This document shows, in pieces, positions 56,513 to 64,000 of a DNA stretch of 64,000 nt (position 1 is the stretch's first letter; each line of letters opens with the position of its first letter). Made by a program: the position numbers and the translations under genes. This DNA is from Fredinandcohnia aciditolerans (lineage in GTDB: Bacteria; Bacillota; Bacilli; Bacillales; Bacillaceae_L). The DNA is taken from the NCBI GenBank assembly GCA_003640645.1, contig QGHH01000003.1, positions 1 through 64,000 on the forward strand. Direction: 5' to 3'. The notes under the pieces were generated by a model, which saw nothing but the letters and a program-made list of their open reading frames with translations, was not told the origin of the DNA and ran no database searches.

Positions 56513-56563
56513 ACCTCCGTAATTTTTTGGACGATACTCTAAACTAAATTCGGAGGTTTTTCT
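56513..56563 (+). terminator. Rho-independent terminator
   Basis: AACCTCCG (56513-56520) pairs with CGGAGGTT (56552-56559), extended by AATTT/AAATT, then T5. Directly after the SHOCT protein. Confidence 0.8.
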
Positions 56564-56684
56564 AATGTATGCTTATTTGAAACAACCATGTAAAGTCTTC
56601 CCACGTATTTAAGGGTACAAAATGAATCTCTCATTTTAATGGTTGCTGGTTAACTTGATTGAACACAAAGAGTCTTAATTTACA

Positions 56685-56805
56685 ATTGAATGTATTCTCG
56701 TAGTGAAATCCCGACCTTTTTTGAAAATAACAGACAGATAGCTTGGATTCATTCCGGCCACTTTAGCTAATTGGCTAACGTAATTCTGGGGGGCTTGAAT
56801 AGCTA
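56685..56805 (-). pseudogene. AraC-type helix-turn-helix remnant
   Basis: The minus strand reads NYVSQLAKVAGMNPSYLSVI, then FKKGRDFTTR. This matches the first helix-turn-helix of AraC regulators (LA-x-x-AGMSPSYFSRIFKK). No start, no second helix-turn-helix: a small fragment. Confidence 0.6.
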
Positions 56806-56835
56806 TATTTTTTTTTCTAAGGTTTCAATATATAT

Positions 56836-56973
56836 TTACTGATTATCTTTCAACCATTTTTTCAATTCCTCAAAACGCTCATCTATATGTTCTGTAATAA
56901 GTCTATAAACGATATACGATGCTATCCAAACAAGTATAATTGGACCTAGAACAGCTATCCACGGTATATGCAT
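56836..56973 (-). CDS. Small single-span membrane protein (45 aa)
   Basis: ATG 56973 behind AAAGGAGGTAAAAGATAAGT (slightly long spacing). MHIPWIAVLGPIILVWIASY forms a span to about residue 24, then a charged helix (YRLITEHIDERFEELKKWLK). A typical Bacillus small membrane protein; no family named. Reading frame and binding site support expression. Confidence 0.55.
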   Translation of the reverse strand: MHIPWIAVLGPIILVWIASYIVYRLITEHIDERFEELKKWLKDNQ

Positions 56974-57271
56974 ACTTATCTTTTACCTCCTTTACTTTAC
57001 CTATCTATATTCTACAAAAAAGATAGTTAACCTTCTTCGATAAACCTGCACAGTTAGTTCAACAACAAAGGGGCGTTTTCTAAGGTTGAGTTTACTCAAA
57101 TTCTCCTTTATCACTATTCTAAGCTAGTAATGTACCAACCTCTTTAATTTTTTTGACAACCAACGGGAGCTGCTTGAGTACGGCAAAACATTTTATTAAA
57201 GGTATACTTGACTTCAGACACACTGCCCGGCAGCATTTGATTGCTAAATGTCAAATGAATTTTAGTCAAAA

Positions 57272-58195
57272 AGTCTACCAGGAAATAAAGTCTGCGGACA
57301 ATGGAGGGCATTTTCTGTTAGGGTGAAGTCGATGTTTGTGTGTCTTCAGGCAGCACAAGATATTTCTGCAGGGCTGTGTCTGAAGTTTAGCCATCTTCGG
57401 ACAGCACAAGGCAATTACTGCTGGGTAGTGTCTGAAGTTTAGCCATCTTCGGACAACGCTAGGCAAAATCTGCGCAGGTATGTCTGAAGTTTTGGTATCT
57501 TCGGACAACGCCAGGCAATTTCCACAAGAGCGTGTCCGAAGTTTAGCCATCTTCGTACAGCACAAGGCAATTACTGCTGGGTAGTGTCTGAAGTTTAGGT
57601 ATCTTCGGACAACTCTAGGCAAAATCTGCGCAGGTGTGTCTGAAGTTTAGGCAACTTCGTACAGCACAAGGCAATTTCCACAAGAGCGTGTCCGAAGCTT
57701 AGTCATCTTCGGACAGCATAAGGCAATTACTGCAGGGGTGTGTCTGAAGTTTAGGTATCTTCGGACAAGGCCAGGCAATTTCCACAAGAGCGTGTCTGAA
57801 GCATAGGCATCTTCGGACAGCACAAGGAAATTTCCACGAGAGCGTGTCTGAAGTTTAGCCATCTTCGGACAGCACAAGGCAATTACTGCTGGGTATTGTC
57901 CGAAGCTTAGGTATCTTCGGACAACTCTAGGCAAAATCTGCGCAGGTGTGTCCGAAGTTTAGGTATCTTCAGACAGCACAAGGTAATTACTGCTGGGTAG
58001 TGTCTGAAGTTTAAGTAACTTCGGACAACGCCAGGTAATTTCCACAAAAGCGTGTCTGAAGTTTAGGTATCTTCGGACAGCACAAGGTAATTACTGCTGG
58101 GTTGTGTCTGAAGTTTAAGTAACTTCGGACAACGCCAGGCAATTTCCACAAGAGCGTGTCCGAAGTTTAGCCATCTTCAGACAGCACAACGCAAA
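57272..58195. repeat. 52-bp tandem repeat array (about 16 clear units plus 2 degenerate)
   Basis: Unit starts (GTGTC) fall at 57376, 57428, 57480, 57532 and so on every 52 bp to 58156, without a single insertion or deletion. Two decayed units extend left to 57272. Each unit has an inverted repeat GTCYGAAG-9 nt-CTTCGGAC. The variable C/T in the left arm pairs with G either way if the plus strand is RNA. The second half exists in three versions: A (AGCACAAGGCAATTACTGCT), B (ACGCCAGGCAATTTCCACAA) and C (ACTCTAGGCAAAATCTGCGC), plus A/B hybrids, in mixed order. Minus-strand frames inside it are by-products. Confidence 0.95.
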
Positions 58196-58273
58196 TGATT
58201 AATTAAAAATCCCTAAGTGGGCAGCATGTGGATTGTTTAAATAATCTATATTAAAGTTATAGAATGATAGAAA

Positions 58274-58310
58274 CTAACGGATAATCCAAGAAGGAGAAGC
58301 TCCTTTTTTG
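58274..58310 (+). repeat. Dispersed repeat copy 14 (partial, divergent)
   Basis: CTAACGGATAATCCAAGAAGG then AGAAGCTCCTTTTTT. The left arm is shortened and the second hairpin missing. Confidence 0.5.
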
Positions 58311-58383
58311 AGGGATTTTTTATAGGGAATAAAGTTGTATATCCTGTTTGTTAAATATTAAAATGTTTAAGGGAGGAATCGTT

Positions 58384-58729
58384 TATAGATAATTCACCAG
58401 ACATAAATTCTGTTATGATAATTGAAGATAAGAAACAGTTTGGAATGTGATTACAAATGAAGACATGCTCTTACAATGGTATGCACCAGGATCACCGTGG
58501 AATATACCGAACCTAAGTGCTGGGGAGAAAGTAATCTCTACGTTAATGCCCAATGCTCATAATAATCTGAAAGAGGAATATCCGATGACTTTAACGATTG
58601 AAAAAATAATCCCTTATCAGAAATGAATAAAATTCAGGAATAAGAGTTTCTGTTAATTTGGAAGGCTATAATCAGTCTTTAGCAAACTTAAAAGCCTTAA
58701 TCGAGGGGAAAGAGATTCCCTACGTTTAA
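58384..58729 (+). pseudogene. SRPBCC/AHSA1-type protein, decayed
   Basis: Pieces in different frames: NSPDINSVMIIEDKK, then TVWNVITNEDMLLQWYAPGS, then KLNLKEEYPMTLTIEK-like text (NNLKEEYPMTLTIEK), and an end GIRVSVNLEGYNQSLANLKA with LIEGKEIPYV. This is the start, middle and C-terminal helix of a START-like ligand-binding protein, broken by a frameshift near 58440, a stop at 58624 and probable loss of the central sheet. Confidence 0.65.
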
Positions 58730-58771
58730 TAAAAGTATCCAAATAAAGAGTGTTTCACTTTGGAGGACGAT

Positions 58772-58969
58772 ATGTTTCACAATGAAGATAATAAAATGTT
58801 TTTCTATGAGGTACTCTGTACTAATTGCAGAAAAGTATTTAGAGTATACGAAGGTTAGCTACACTATAAACTAATTAAGAAAAATAAGACTAAGTATTTT
58901 TGTTGCGAAGATTGTAGTCATAAGATACGAATGGATGGTATAAAAAATTTCTTTAGATACTTAAACTGA
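58772..58969 (+). CDS. Small CxxC zinc-finger-like protein, interrupted by one amber codon
   Basis: ATG after TTTGGAGGACGAT. The frame would give 65 residues but has TAG at 58856-58858 (codon 29). Before it: MFHNEDNKMFFYEVLCTNCR; after it: TKYFCCEDCSHKIRMDG. One CxxC lies on each side, so the two halves belong to one zinc ribbon. Either a recent nonsense mutation (pseudogene) or readthrough. The strong binding site and clean frame on both sides suggest the change is recent. The SGNH gene starts 16 bp later. Confidence 0.55.
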
Positions 58970-58985
58970 AAGGTAAGGTTTTACT

Positions 58986-59834
58986 ATGAAATCTGTACTA
59001 TTAATCGGTCAATCAAATATGGCTGGCAGAGGATTTATTGAAGACGTAAGTCCGATTTATAATGAGCACATAAAAATGTTGCGAAACGGCAGATGGCAAA
59101 TGATGGCAGAACCGCTTAATTTTGATCGTCACGTTTCTGGTGTTGGCCCAGCAGCCTCTTTTGCTCATGCTTGGACAGAAGCGCATCCCGGCGAATTTAT
59201 TGGGCTCATACCATGTGCTGAGGGAGGAAGTTCGATAGATGAGTGGGCTATTGATGGAATCTTAACAAGACATGCAATTTCTGAAGCAAAATTCGCAATG
59301 GAAACAAGTGAATTAGTGGGAATTCTGTGGCACCAAGGAGAAAGCGACAGTTACGGAGAACGTTATAAGACATATGAAGATAAATTACTTTCATTATTTA
59401 AACACTTGAGAGAAGAATTGAATGCGCCGGATATCCCAATCTTGATTGGTGAGTCGGGACATTATCTTGGAGAGGTAGGATTTGGAAAAAGTGCTGTAGA
59501 ATATAAACAAATAAACGAGATATTATCTCAAGTTGCTCATTCCGAAAAAAATTGTTATTTTGTAACGTCAAAAGGCTTAACTGCCAATCCAGATGGCATA
59601 CATATTAATGCTTTGTCCCAAAGAAAATTTGGATTAAGATACTTTGAGGCTTTTTCAAAACAAAAGCATGTATTAGATATCTTAGACATAGAAAATGAAT
59701 GGATTGAAAAGATAGCAGAACGTGAACTAACGAAAAATGAACGTATATTTGTTCAAAGTACGGAGTTTGCATTAGGACAATTGAGTTTTGAGGAGTTTTC
59801 TAATAACATCTCCAATATGAATGAAAGTAAGTAA
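58986..59834 (+). CDS. SGNH-fold sialate O-acetylesterase-like protein (SASA family)
   Basis: 282 residues. Block I GQSNMAGRG (catalytic Ser10), AEGGSSIDEW (oxyanion Gly), WHQGESD (family hallmark), and DGIHIN near residue 205 carrying the Asp-x-x-His pair. Removes acetyl esters from carbohydrates; no signal peptide, so cytosolic. An extra C-terminal helical region of about 60 residues (IENEWIEKIAERELTKNERI) is unusual. ATG after AAAGGTAAGGTTTTACT. Confidence 0.87.
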   Translation: MKSVLLIGQSNMAGRGFIEDVSPIYNEHIKMLRNGRWQMMAEPLNFDRHVSGVGPAASFAHAWTEAHPGEFIGLIPCAEGGSSIDEWAIDGILTRHAISEAKFAMETSELVGILWHQGESDSYGERYKTYEDKLLSLFKHLREELNAPDIPILIGESGHYLGEVGFGKSAVEYKQINEILSQVAHSEKNCYFVTSKGLTANPDGIHINALSQRKFGLRYFEAFSKQKHVLDILDIENEWIEKIAERELTKNERIFVQSTEFALGQLSFEEFSNNISNMNESK

Positions 59835-59849
59835 TAGTGTTAAACAATC

Positions 59850-59883
59850 AGGCGCTTTCCTTTAGTAGGTAAGCGCCTTTTTG
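59850..59883 (+). terminator. Rho-independent terminator
   Basis: AGGCGCTT pairs with AAGCGCCT, 13-nt loop, then T5. Ends the SASA-family gene. Confidence 0.85.
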
Positions 59884-59944
59884 ATATGTCCCTAAACAGG
59901 GTCTAGATTTTGTTATAGTGAAATGACAAAATCTTACTTACTTA

Positions 59945-59985
59945 AACGGTTCGTTGATCTTAGAAAGATTATAGAAATTGGAATT
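59945..59985 (+). repeat. Dispersed repeat copy 15 (partial, degenerate)
   Basis: ACGGTTCGTTGATCTTAGAAAG then ATTATAGAAATTGG. It keeps the centre of the first hairpin only. It precedes the double DUF3231 gene. Confidence 0.45.
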
Positions 59986-60036
59986 TTCAAGTATTAAAAA
60001 GGGCACCTTATGAATAAAACTGTGAGGTGTTTAAAA

Positions 60037-61047
60037 TTGGACAACATATCGAACGCTAAATTAACTTCCGCAGAGATTGCTGCACTTTGGATTCAATATT
60101 CAAATGAAACAGCAAGCATATGTATTCATAAACATATGATGGAACATCTAGAAGACAATGATATAAAGGATGCATATGAATATGCAATGTCTCTCAGCAC
60201 CAATCATATTGAACGTATAAAAGAGTTCTTAAAGAATGAGGGTTTCCCGATTCCAATTGGATTTACGGAGGAGGATTATATACGGAGAGTCCCTCGACTT
60301 TACTCTGATGTATTTTGTTTGAACTATTTGAATATCATGTCCCTTCATGGTTGTCATGGATATAGTGGAGCAATCACAACCAGTACACGATTGGATATAC
60401 GTAATTATTTTACTGAATGCCTCACTAGCGCTGCTGAATTGTGTAATCGGACAAAGAATTTGTTATTAGAAAAAGGGTTATATTATCGGCCACCTGTGGT
60501 CAACCCTCCAAATAGTGCAAGTTACATAGATGATAAAAGCTTTCTAACAGGTTGGTTTGGAGAAAAGAGACCATTAAGCTGTATAGAAATTACAGATATT
60601 TATTTTAATCTAAAAAAGAGTATATTTGCTAAAGCCTTTATCATTTCCGCCTATCAAGTTACAAAGTCCAATAAAATAAAAAATTTCTTAAAGAAAGCAG
60701 TTAGTAAGAAAGAAGACCATATTAAACTGTTTTTTGAGGTTTTACTTTCTGAAAATCTTCCAAGTCCACCTATTTTTGATGCTGAAATTACGGATTCTAC
60801 CGTATCACCATTTTCAGATAAACTAATGATGTTCCAAGTTGGATTTTTGTTCTCAACGGCCATGATCTATTATGGAACGGGATGGGCATCTTCGATTAGA
60901 AGAGACTTAACAGCAAAATATATGACGGCAATGGCGGAAGATTTAAAAATTGGTAATGATTGGATTAACATTATGATAAAGAACGGCTGGCTGGAAGAAC
61001 CACCAATGGCGGAAGACAGAAGCAAGCTAGCGAATACAAAAAAATGA
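60037..61047 (+). CDS. DUF3231-family protein, two tandem domains
   Basis: 336 residues from TTG 60037, preferred because GAGGTG lies 7 bp before it; the open frame begins at ATG 60010. Domain 1: LTSAEIAALWIQYSNETASI ... GLYYRPPVV (about 8-165). Domain 2: LSCIEITDIYFNLKKSIFAK ... NGWLEEPPM (about 185-330). Each is an all-helical ferritin-like bundle ending in the family's xGWxxxPP motif. Longer relative of the protein at 48648. Function unknown, spore-former specific as far as known. Confidence 0.87.
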   Translation: MDNISNAKLTSAEIAALWIQYSNETASICIHKHMMEHLEDNDIKDAYEYAMSLSTNHIERIKEFLKNEGFPIPIGFTEEDYIRRVPRLYSDVFCLNYLNIMSLHGCHGYSGAITTSTRLDIRNYFTECLTSAAELCNRTKNLLLEKGLYYRPPVVNPPNSASYIDDKSFLTGWFGEKRPLSCIEITDIYFNLKKSIFAKAFIISAYQVTKSNKIKNFLKKAVSKKEDHIKLFFEVLLSENLPSPPIFDAEITDSTVSPFSDKLMMFQVGFLFSTAMIYYGTGWASSIRRDLTAKYMTAMAEDLKIGNDWINIMIKNGWLEEPPMAEDRSKLANTKK

Positions 61048-61100
61048 TGATCTCTTAGTAACTTGTATCATTCTGACGATATATTTGGTTTTAATCTAAC

Positions 61101-61171
61101 AGGTGCGATGATCCAGAGAAGGATTATCGCTTTTTTTATTGAATTTATAGTACGAACGAAACAACTTAGCG
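61101..61171 (+). repeat. Dispersed two-hairpin repeat, copy 13
   Basis: GGTGCGATGATCCAGAGAAGG then ATTATCGCTTTTTTT: stem GCGAT/ATCGC instead of GCGTT/ACGC, again a paired change. Tail GTACGAACGAAACAACTTAGC. Confidence 0.75.
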
Positions 61172-61232
61172 AAGTAAGAATATAGATTGAATAATGTAAC
61201 ATAACAGGCATCCAGTATTGGAGGGGGCAAAA

Positions 61233-61430
61233 GTGAAAAATACATTGAAATTTTGTATAACGTGGATTATTGGTGTAGTTCTATCAGTAGTCATAATGAG
61301 TGTATGGAGAAATGAAGAAGTAGATTGGAAGCTTTTGTTTGGTTTACTTATTGGATGTCTCATAGGGGTACTATTTGTATTTGGAATCATGATGTATATG
61401 AAAAAAACGAAGAGTAAAGCCAATGAATAG
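61233..61430 (+). CDS. Small two-span membrane protein (65 aa)
   Basis: GTG start behind TTGGAGGGGGCAAAA; an in-frame TTG upstream overlaps the site. Spans: CITWIIGVVLSVVIMSVW and LLFGLLIGCLIGVLFVFGIM, separated by RNEEVDWK, with a Lys-rich tail. Hairpin membrane protein with both ends inside. No function known. Confidence 0.65.
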   Translation: MKNTLKFCITWIIGVVLSVVIMSVWRNEEVDWKLLFGLLIGCLIGVLFVFGIMMYMKKTKSKANE

Positions 61431-61582
61431 TCGTGATTTAGCCTAATTTAGTTGCATGTTAAACAATAGAACCGCAGACAAATAAGCCTTACTGATTAGG
61501 ATTATAATTATGATATAAAAAAGATAAATGCATTTTACAATATATGGATAAAATAGTAATCAGAAACGATGGAGCTGATTAC

Positions 61583-62098
61583 ATGCATTTAATTTTGAAC
61601 GGAATATTTCTTTGCGCGACATTAAAATGGGGTGATTGGAGAAATTGGAAGGAGTACCATTCTACAATCTTGTTCTTCTGGTTTGGGGACTTACTTTACA
61701 ATATACTTTGCCACGACTATATGATGTGGGAATATAAAGAGAGTATATTTGCTGAAAATCTCCTTTCAAACCATACGATTATTTCTTTATTAATTATGTT
61801 TGTTGCCTATCCTTCAACAGTTTCGATATACCTAAGTAAGTTCCCAAAGGGGATTTATAAACGTATAATTTGGATTTTATTTTGGGTAAGTTTATATTCC
61901 CTAATAGAATATATTAATTTACACTATTTAAATTTAGTTTTTCACCATAATGGTTGGACAATTGGGTGGTCGGTGTTATTTAATTTAATTCTTTTTCCTA
62001 TGCTATGGCTGCATTACAATAAACCAATAAATGCGTTACTTACCTCTATTCCCATTATCTTATTTTTTGTTATTTATTTTCATGTTCCAATACTCTAA
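61583..62098 (+). CDS. CBO0543-type integral membrane protein
   Basis: 171 residues from ATG 61583 (GATGGAGCTGATTAC); the open frame starts 39 bp earlier without a good site. Five to six spans. The opening HLILNGIFLCATLKWGDWRNWK and the early FFWFGDLLYNIL motif are typical of this Bacillus/Clostridium family. Function unknown. The strong terminator follows. Confidence 0.75.
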   Translation: MHLILNGIFLCATLKWGDWRNWKEYHSTILFFWFGDLLYNILCHDYMMWEYKESIFAENLLSNHTIISLLIMFVAYPSTVSIYLSKFPKGIYKRIIWILFWVSLYSLIEYINLHYLNLVFHHNGWTIGWSVLFNLILFPMLWLHYNKPINALLTSIPIILFFVIYFHVPIL

Positions 62099-62170
62099 TT
62101 TACAAGTTAAATCGAACGTTGTAGTTGAATACGAGTGTGCGAGTAACATATGAATACGGTTAATTTAAAA

Positions 62171-62211
62171 ACTCTCTACATTCCTCATTTAAGGAATGTA
62201 GAGAGTTTTTT
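62171..62211. terminator. Strong bidirectional terminator
   Basis: CTCTCTACATTCCT pairs with AGGAATGTAGAGAG around CATTT, A4 on the left and T6 on the right. Between the convergent membrane-protein gene and the Rrf2 gene. Confidence 0.92.
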
Positions 62212-62701
62212 ATTTGCTACTTTTCGAAAAAAAGTTACGGGTTTCTTCACGGATTTGTTTGGGCAAGACACGATTAAGCTCTTCATGTAACCATAAAAGA
62301 GTTTTACTACGTAGATCATCACGCATTTTTTCTTCCGCAGCGAGCATAACTAAATTGATGGTACAGAATGAGGGAGCTGAACAGCAGCCTTCTCTATACA
62401 CATAACCATTGTCTTTAATATTTTTACATTGAAAAATGGGCTTAGGACCTTCAATTGCTTCAACAACATCCCAAAAAGAAATTTCTTCTGGGGACTTAGA
62501 TAACTTATATCCTCCCTTTACACCAGGGACAGAACTTACAATTCCAGCCTTAGATAATTTACCAAAAACCTTTGATAGAAATGTCTCAGAAAGTCCTTGG
62601 AATTCTGCCAGATCCTTTATCCCAACACTTTCTTTGGAAGGAATATCAATTAAATAAACGAGACAATGTAAAGCATATTCTACACCTACACCATATTGCA
62701 T
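62210..62701 (-). CDS. Rrf2-family transcriptional regulator, probable redox sensor
   Basis: 163 residues. Winged helix: EYALHCLVYLIDIP, LAEFQGLSETFLSKVFGKLS, GVKGGYKLSKSPEEIS. Four cysteines cluster at about residues 90-117 (FQCKNIK ... EGCCSAPSFC), in the region where Rrf2 proteins hold an Fe-S cluster or thiol switch. Divergent from azoR, whose promoter carries a perfect palindrome, so it likely represses azoR and is released by quinones, azo dyes or hypochlorite (inference). Confidence 0.88.
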   Translation of the reverse strand: MQYGVGVEYALHCLVYLIDIPSKESVGIKDLAEFQGLSETFLSKVFGKLSKAGIVSSVPGVKGGYKLSKSPEEISFWDVVEAIEGPKPIFQCKNIKDNGYVYREGCCSAPSFCTINLVMLAAEEKMRDDLRSKTLLWLHEELNRVLPKQIREETRNFFSKSSK

Positions 62702-62804
62702 AAAAATTCACCTACTTTTAATAAAGGAATATTAATTGTATCTTATGAGGATTTAGAGTACTAGTCAAATAAATGGAACCTATTGATTGGGTAAGTTTGT
62801 TCAA

Positions 62805-62857
62805 TTGACAAAAATAAAGATAGCATATATTATGGATAGTGTTAATCGACGATTAAC
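62805..62857 (+). promoter_or_regulatory. azoR promoter with palindromic operator
   Basis: -35 TTGACA (62805-62810), 17-bp spacer, -10 TATTAT (62828-62833). GTTAATCG-A-CGATTAAC (62841-62857) is a perfect 8-bp-arm palindrome covering the expected transcription start, an ideal repressor site. Confidence 0.75.
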
Positions 62858-62919
62858 TTAGTCTTCAATTATAACCGATTTAAAAGGACAACAAGAATCA
62901 AATTCATGGAGGTGAAACG

Positions 62920-63558
62920 ATGAGAATTTTACAATTAATGGCTCATCCTGATTACAATAATCAAGAAAGAGCTGCAAACCGTCTAGCAGATGTTGGTTTA
63001 CAAACATTACAAGAAAAATTAAAGGGTCAAGGAACAATCGAAGTAGTAAATGTTTACGATCCAAATACTTTTATCCCGCAAATTACTGCGGATACTTTAA
63101 ATTTTACTGATCCTAAAGAAATGTCAGCTGAACGATTAGAAAAATATGAAGCACAATATAAATTAATTAAACAATGGAAGTCAGCTGATTATATTTATAT
63201 TTACATGCCGTTGCATAATTGGAATGTGCCTGCAAAGTTTAAAGACTATCTGGATAATATTCTAACAGCAGGAGAAACATTCAAATATACTAAAACTGGT
63301 TCTGTTGGATTAATGTCAGACGAAACTACCAAAGTCACATTTATTCTAACGAGTGGAAGTGAATATGATACGAATTACCGATATGTAAATTTAGATATAG
63401 CGCCACAATATATGCGCGGAGTATTGCACATGATGGGAATTAACCAAATGAAATTAATACGTGCTCAAGGCTTAGACATGTCTACTAATGACAGAGAAGA
63501 AATAATGAAATCAGCTGAAAAAGAAGTAGTAGGATATATTAATTCACAATCATTCTAA
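62920..63558 (+). CDS. azoR: FMN-dependent NADH-azoreductase
   Basis: 212 residues, flavodoxin-like fold. The N-terminal FMN loop is MAHPDYNNQERAANRLAD, followed by MPLHNWNVPAKFKDYLDNIL (the family's P-x-x-N-x-x-xPaxLKxyiD motif) and LTSGSEYD. Reduces quinones and azo compounds by two electrons in the cytosol, avoiding semiquinone stress. ATG after ATGGAGGTGAAACG. Probably co-transcribed with the AhpD-like gene 84 bp downstream. Confidence 0.92.
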   Translation: MRILQLMAHPDYNNQERAANRLADVGLQTLQEKLKGQGTIEVVNVYDPNTFIPQITADTLNFTDPKEMSAERLEKYEAQYKLIKQWKSADYIYIYMPLHNWNVPAKFKDYLDNILTAGETFKYTKTGSVGLMSDETTKVTFILTSGSEYDTNYRYVNLDIAPQYMRGVLHMMGINQMKLIRAQGLDMSTNDREEIMKSAEKEVVGYINSQSF

Positions 63559-63642
63559 ACTTAAAAAACCCGTGACTTTTTGAATTAAAGGGAAAGGTAA
63601 AAAGTGTAGATTAAACTAAGCTATTTAAGGAGGAAATTAATA

Positions 63643-64000
63643 ATGGAACAACGAATCGAATATTACAATGTAGCACCAGAAGCCCTTAAAATCATGATGG
63701 AAATGGAGAAGTATACAAAAACTACAGGTATAGACCGTAAACTTCGTGAACTTATAAAAATTCGAGCTTCTCAAATAAATGGTTGTGCATACTGTATCAA
63801 TATGCACACGGCAGATGCTAGAAAAATGGGAGAAACAGAACAACGAATATATTGTATTAGTGCCTGGAGAGAGTGTACATTTTATTCAGAAGCGGAAAAA
63901 GTAGCACTTGAGTTGACAGAATACGTGACACTAATCCCAACAAAACGTGTGCCAGATGAGCTCTATCAACGAGTACGTGAACATTTTGACGAAAAACAAT
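63643..64000 (+). CDS. Carboxymuconolactone decarboxylase/AhpD-family protein (cut by window end)
   Basis: At least 119 residues, ATG after AAGGAGGAAATTAATA. Motif RASQINGCAYCINMHTADAR holds the CxxC-xxx-H active site of AhpD-type peroxidase-associated proteins. Helical throughout. Likely a thiol peroxidase partner or detoxification enzyme expressed with azoR. The C-terminus lies beyond the window. Confidence 0.9.
   Translation, partial: MEQRIEYYNVAPEALKIMMEMEKYTKTTGIDRKLRELIKIRASQINGCAYCINMHTADARKMGETEQRIYCISAWRECTFYSEAEKVALELTEYVTLIPTKRVPDELYQRVREHFDEKQ

Noticed and set aside
57275-57934. Two minus-strand frames of 95 and 115 codons inside the 52-bp array
   Set aside because: They are by-products of the tandem repeat: 52 is not divisible by 3, so the frame recycles every three units. 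No ribosome binding site and no family.
57272-58195. CRISPR array
   Set aside because: The whole 52-bp unit is repeated, including the would-be spacers, which exist in only three types. No cas genes are present in the window.

Overview
The window looks like chromosome of a low-GC, endospore-forming Bacillaceae species. Support: AT-rich DNA, strong AGGAGG-type ribosome binding sites, frequent TTG/GTG starts, a PadR-DUF1048 pair, DUF3231 and CBO0543-type proteins, and a Gly/His/Tyr-rich spore-coat-like protein. It combines two well-preserved catabolic regions with three stretches of small accessory genes that are full of repeats and decayed genes. All identifications were made by eye from sequence motifs; no database search was run.

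Layout. 0-4.8 kb: a broken IS110-family transposase, a frameshifted exported protein, a NUDIX hydrolase, a methionine aminopeptidase, a 196-nt tRNA-like RNA with a giant insert, and a GNAT gene. 4.8-15.8 kb: an operon with a complete family-5 ABC importer, two TIM-barrel sugar isomerase/epimerase-like proteins and a Gfo/Idh/MocA dehydrogenase, then a ROK repressor and an asparaginase-II-like protein. This suggests uptake and oxidation or epimerisation of a sugar or sugar-amino-acid compound. 15.8-20.6 kb: IS3 debris, then a run of single-gene units (MBL hydrolase, 49-aa membrane peptide, GNAT, DJ-1/PfpI, GNAT, 45-aa basic protein), each separated by a copy of a ~72-bp two-hairpin repeat, all copies in the same orientation. 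20.9-28.6 kb: PadR-DUF1048, two unknown membrane proteins, an MBL hydrolase, a VOC protein, a Fur-box-controlled flavin reductase, and 1.9 kb of decayed DNA.

28.7-46.9 kb: a second large catabolic region. It has an SDR and a PaaK-like CoA ligase; then an aldehyde dehydrogenase, a second complete family-5 ABC importer, an SDR, a cytosolic beta-lactamase-fold hydrolase, a regulator, a creatininase-family hydrolase, a 3-aminobutyryl-CoA ammonia-lyase-like hotdog protein, an M20 amidohydrolase, a CapA-family protein, a D-threonine-aldolase-like remnant and a D-aminoacylase. The genes fit import of an unusual peptide or N-acyl amino acid (probably with D- or beta-amino acids), amide cleavage, CoA activation, deamination and oxidation. 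The true substrate cannot be read from sequence.

47-64 kb: GNAT, a second fragment of the same IS110 transposase, an RCC1-repeat remnant and DUF3231. An NAD-salvage operon (NrtR-pnuC-nadR) follows, with near-identical palindromes before nrtR and before pnuC. Then come an amidase, the coat-like protein, a PH-like/SHOCT protein, a 45-aa membrane protein, and a 52-bp tandem array with no length change over about 16 clear units. The end holds an SRPBCC pseudogene, a small zinc-finger gene split by an amber codon, an SGNH acetylesterase, a double DUF3231 protein, small membrane proteins, and an Rrf2 regulator divergent from azoR and an AhpD-like gene that runs off the window.

Most worth a second look: the tRNA-like RNA with a ~105-nt structured insert, the covarying two-hairpin repeats that punctuate single-gene units, the 52-bp hairpin array, and the 31-47 kb catabolic cluster with its triple upstream repeat.
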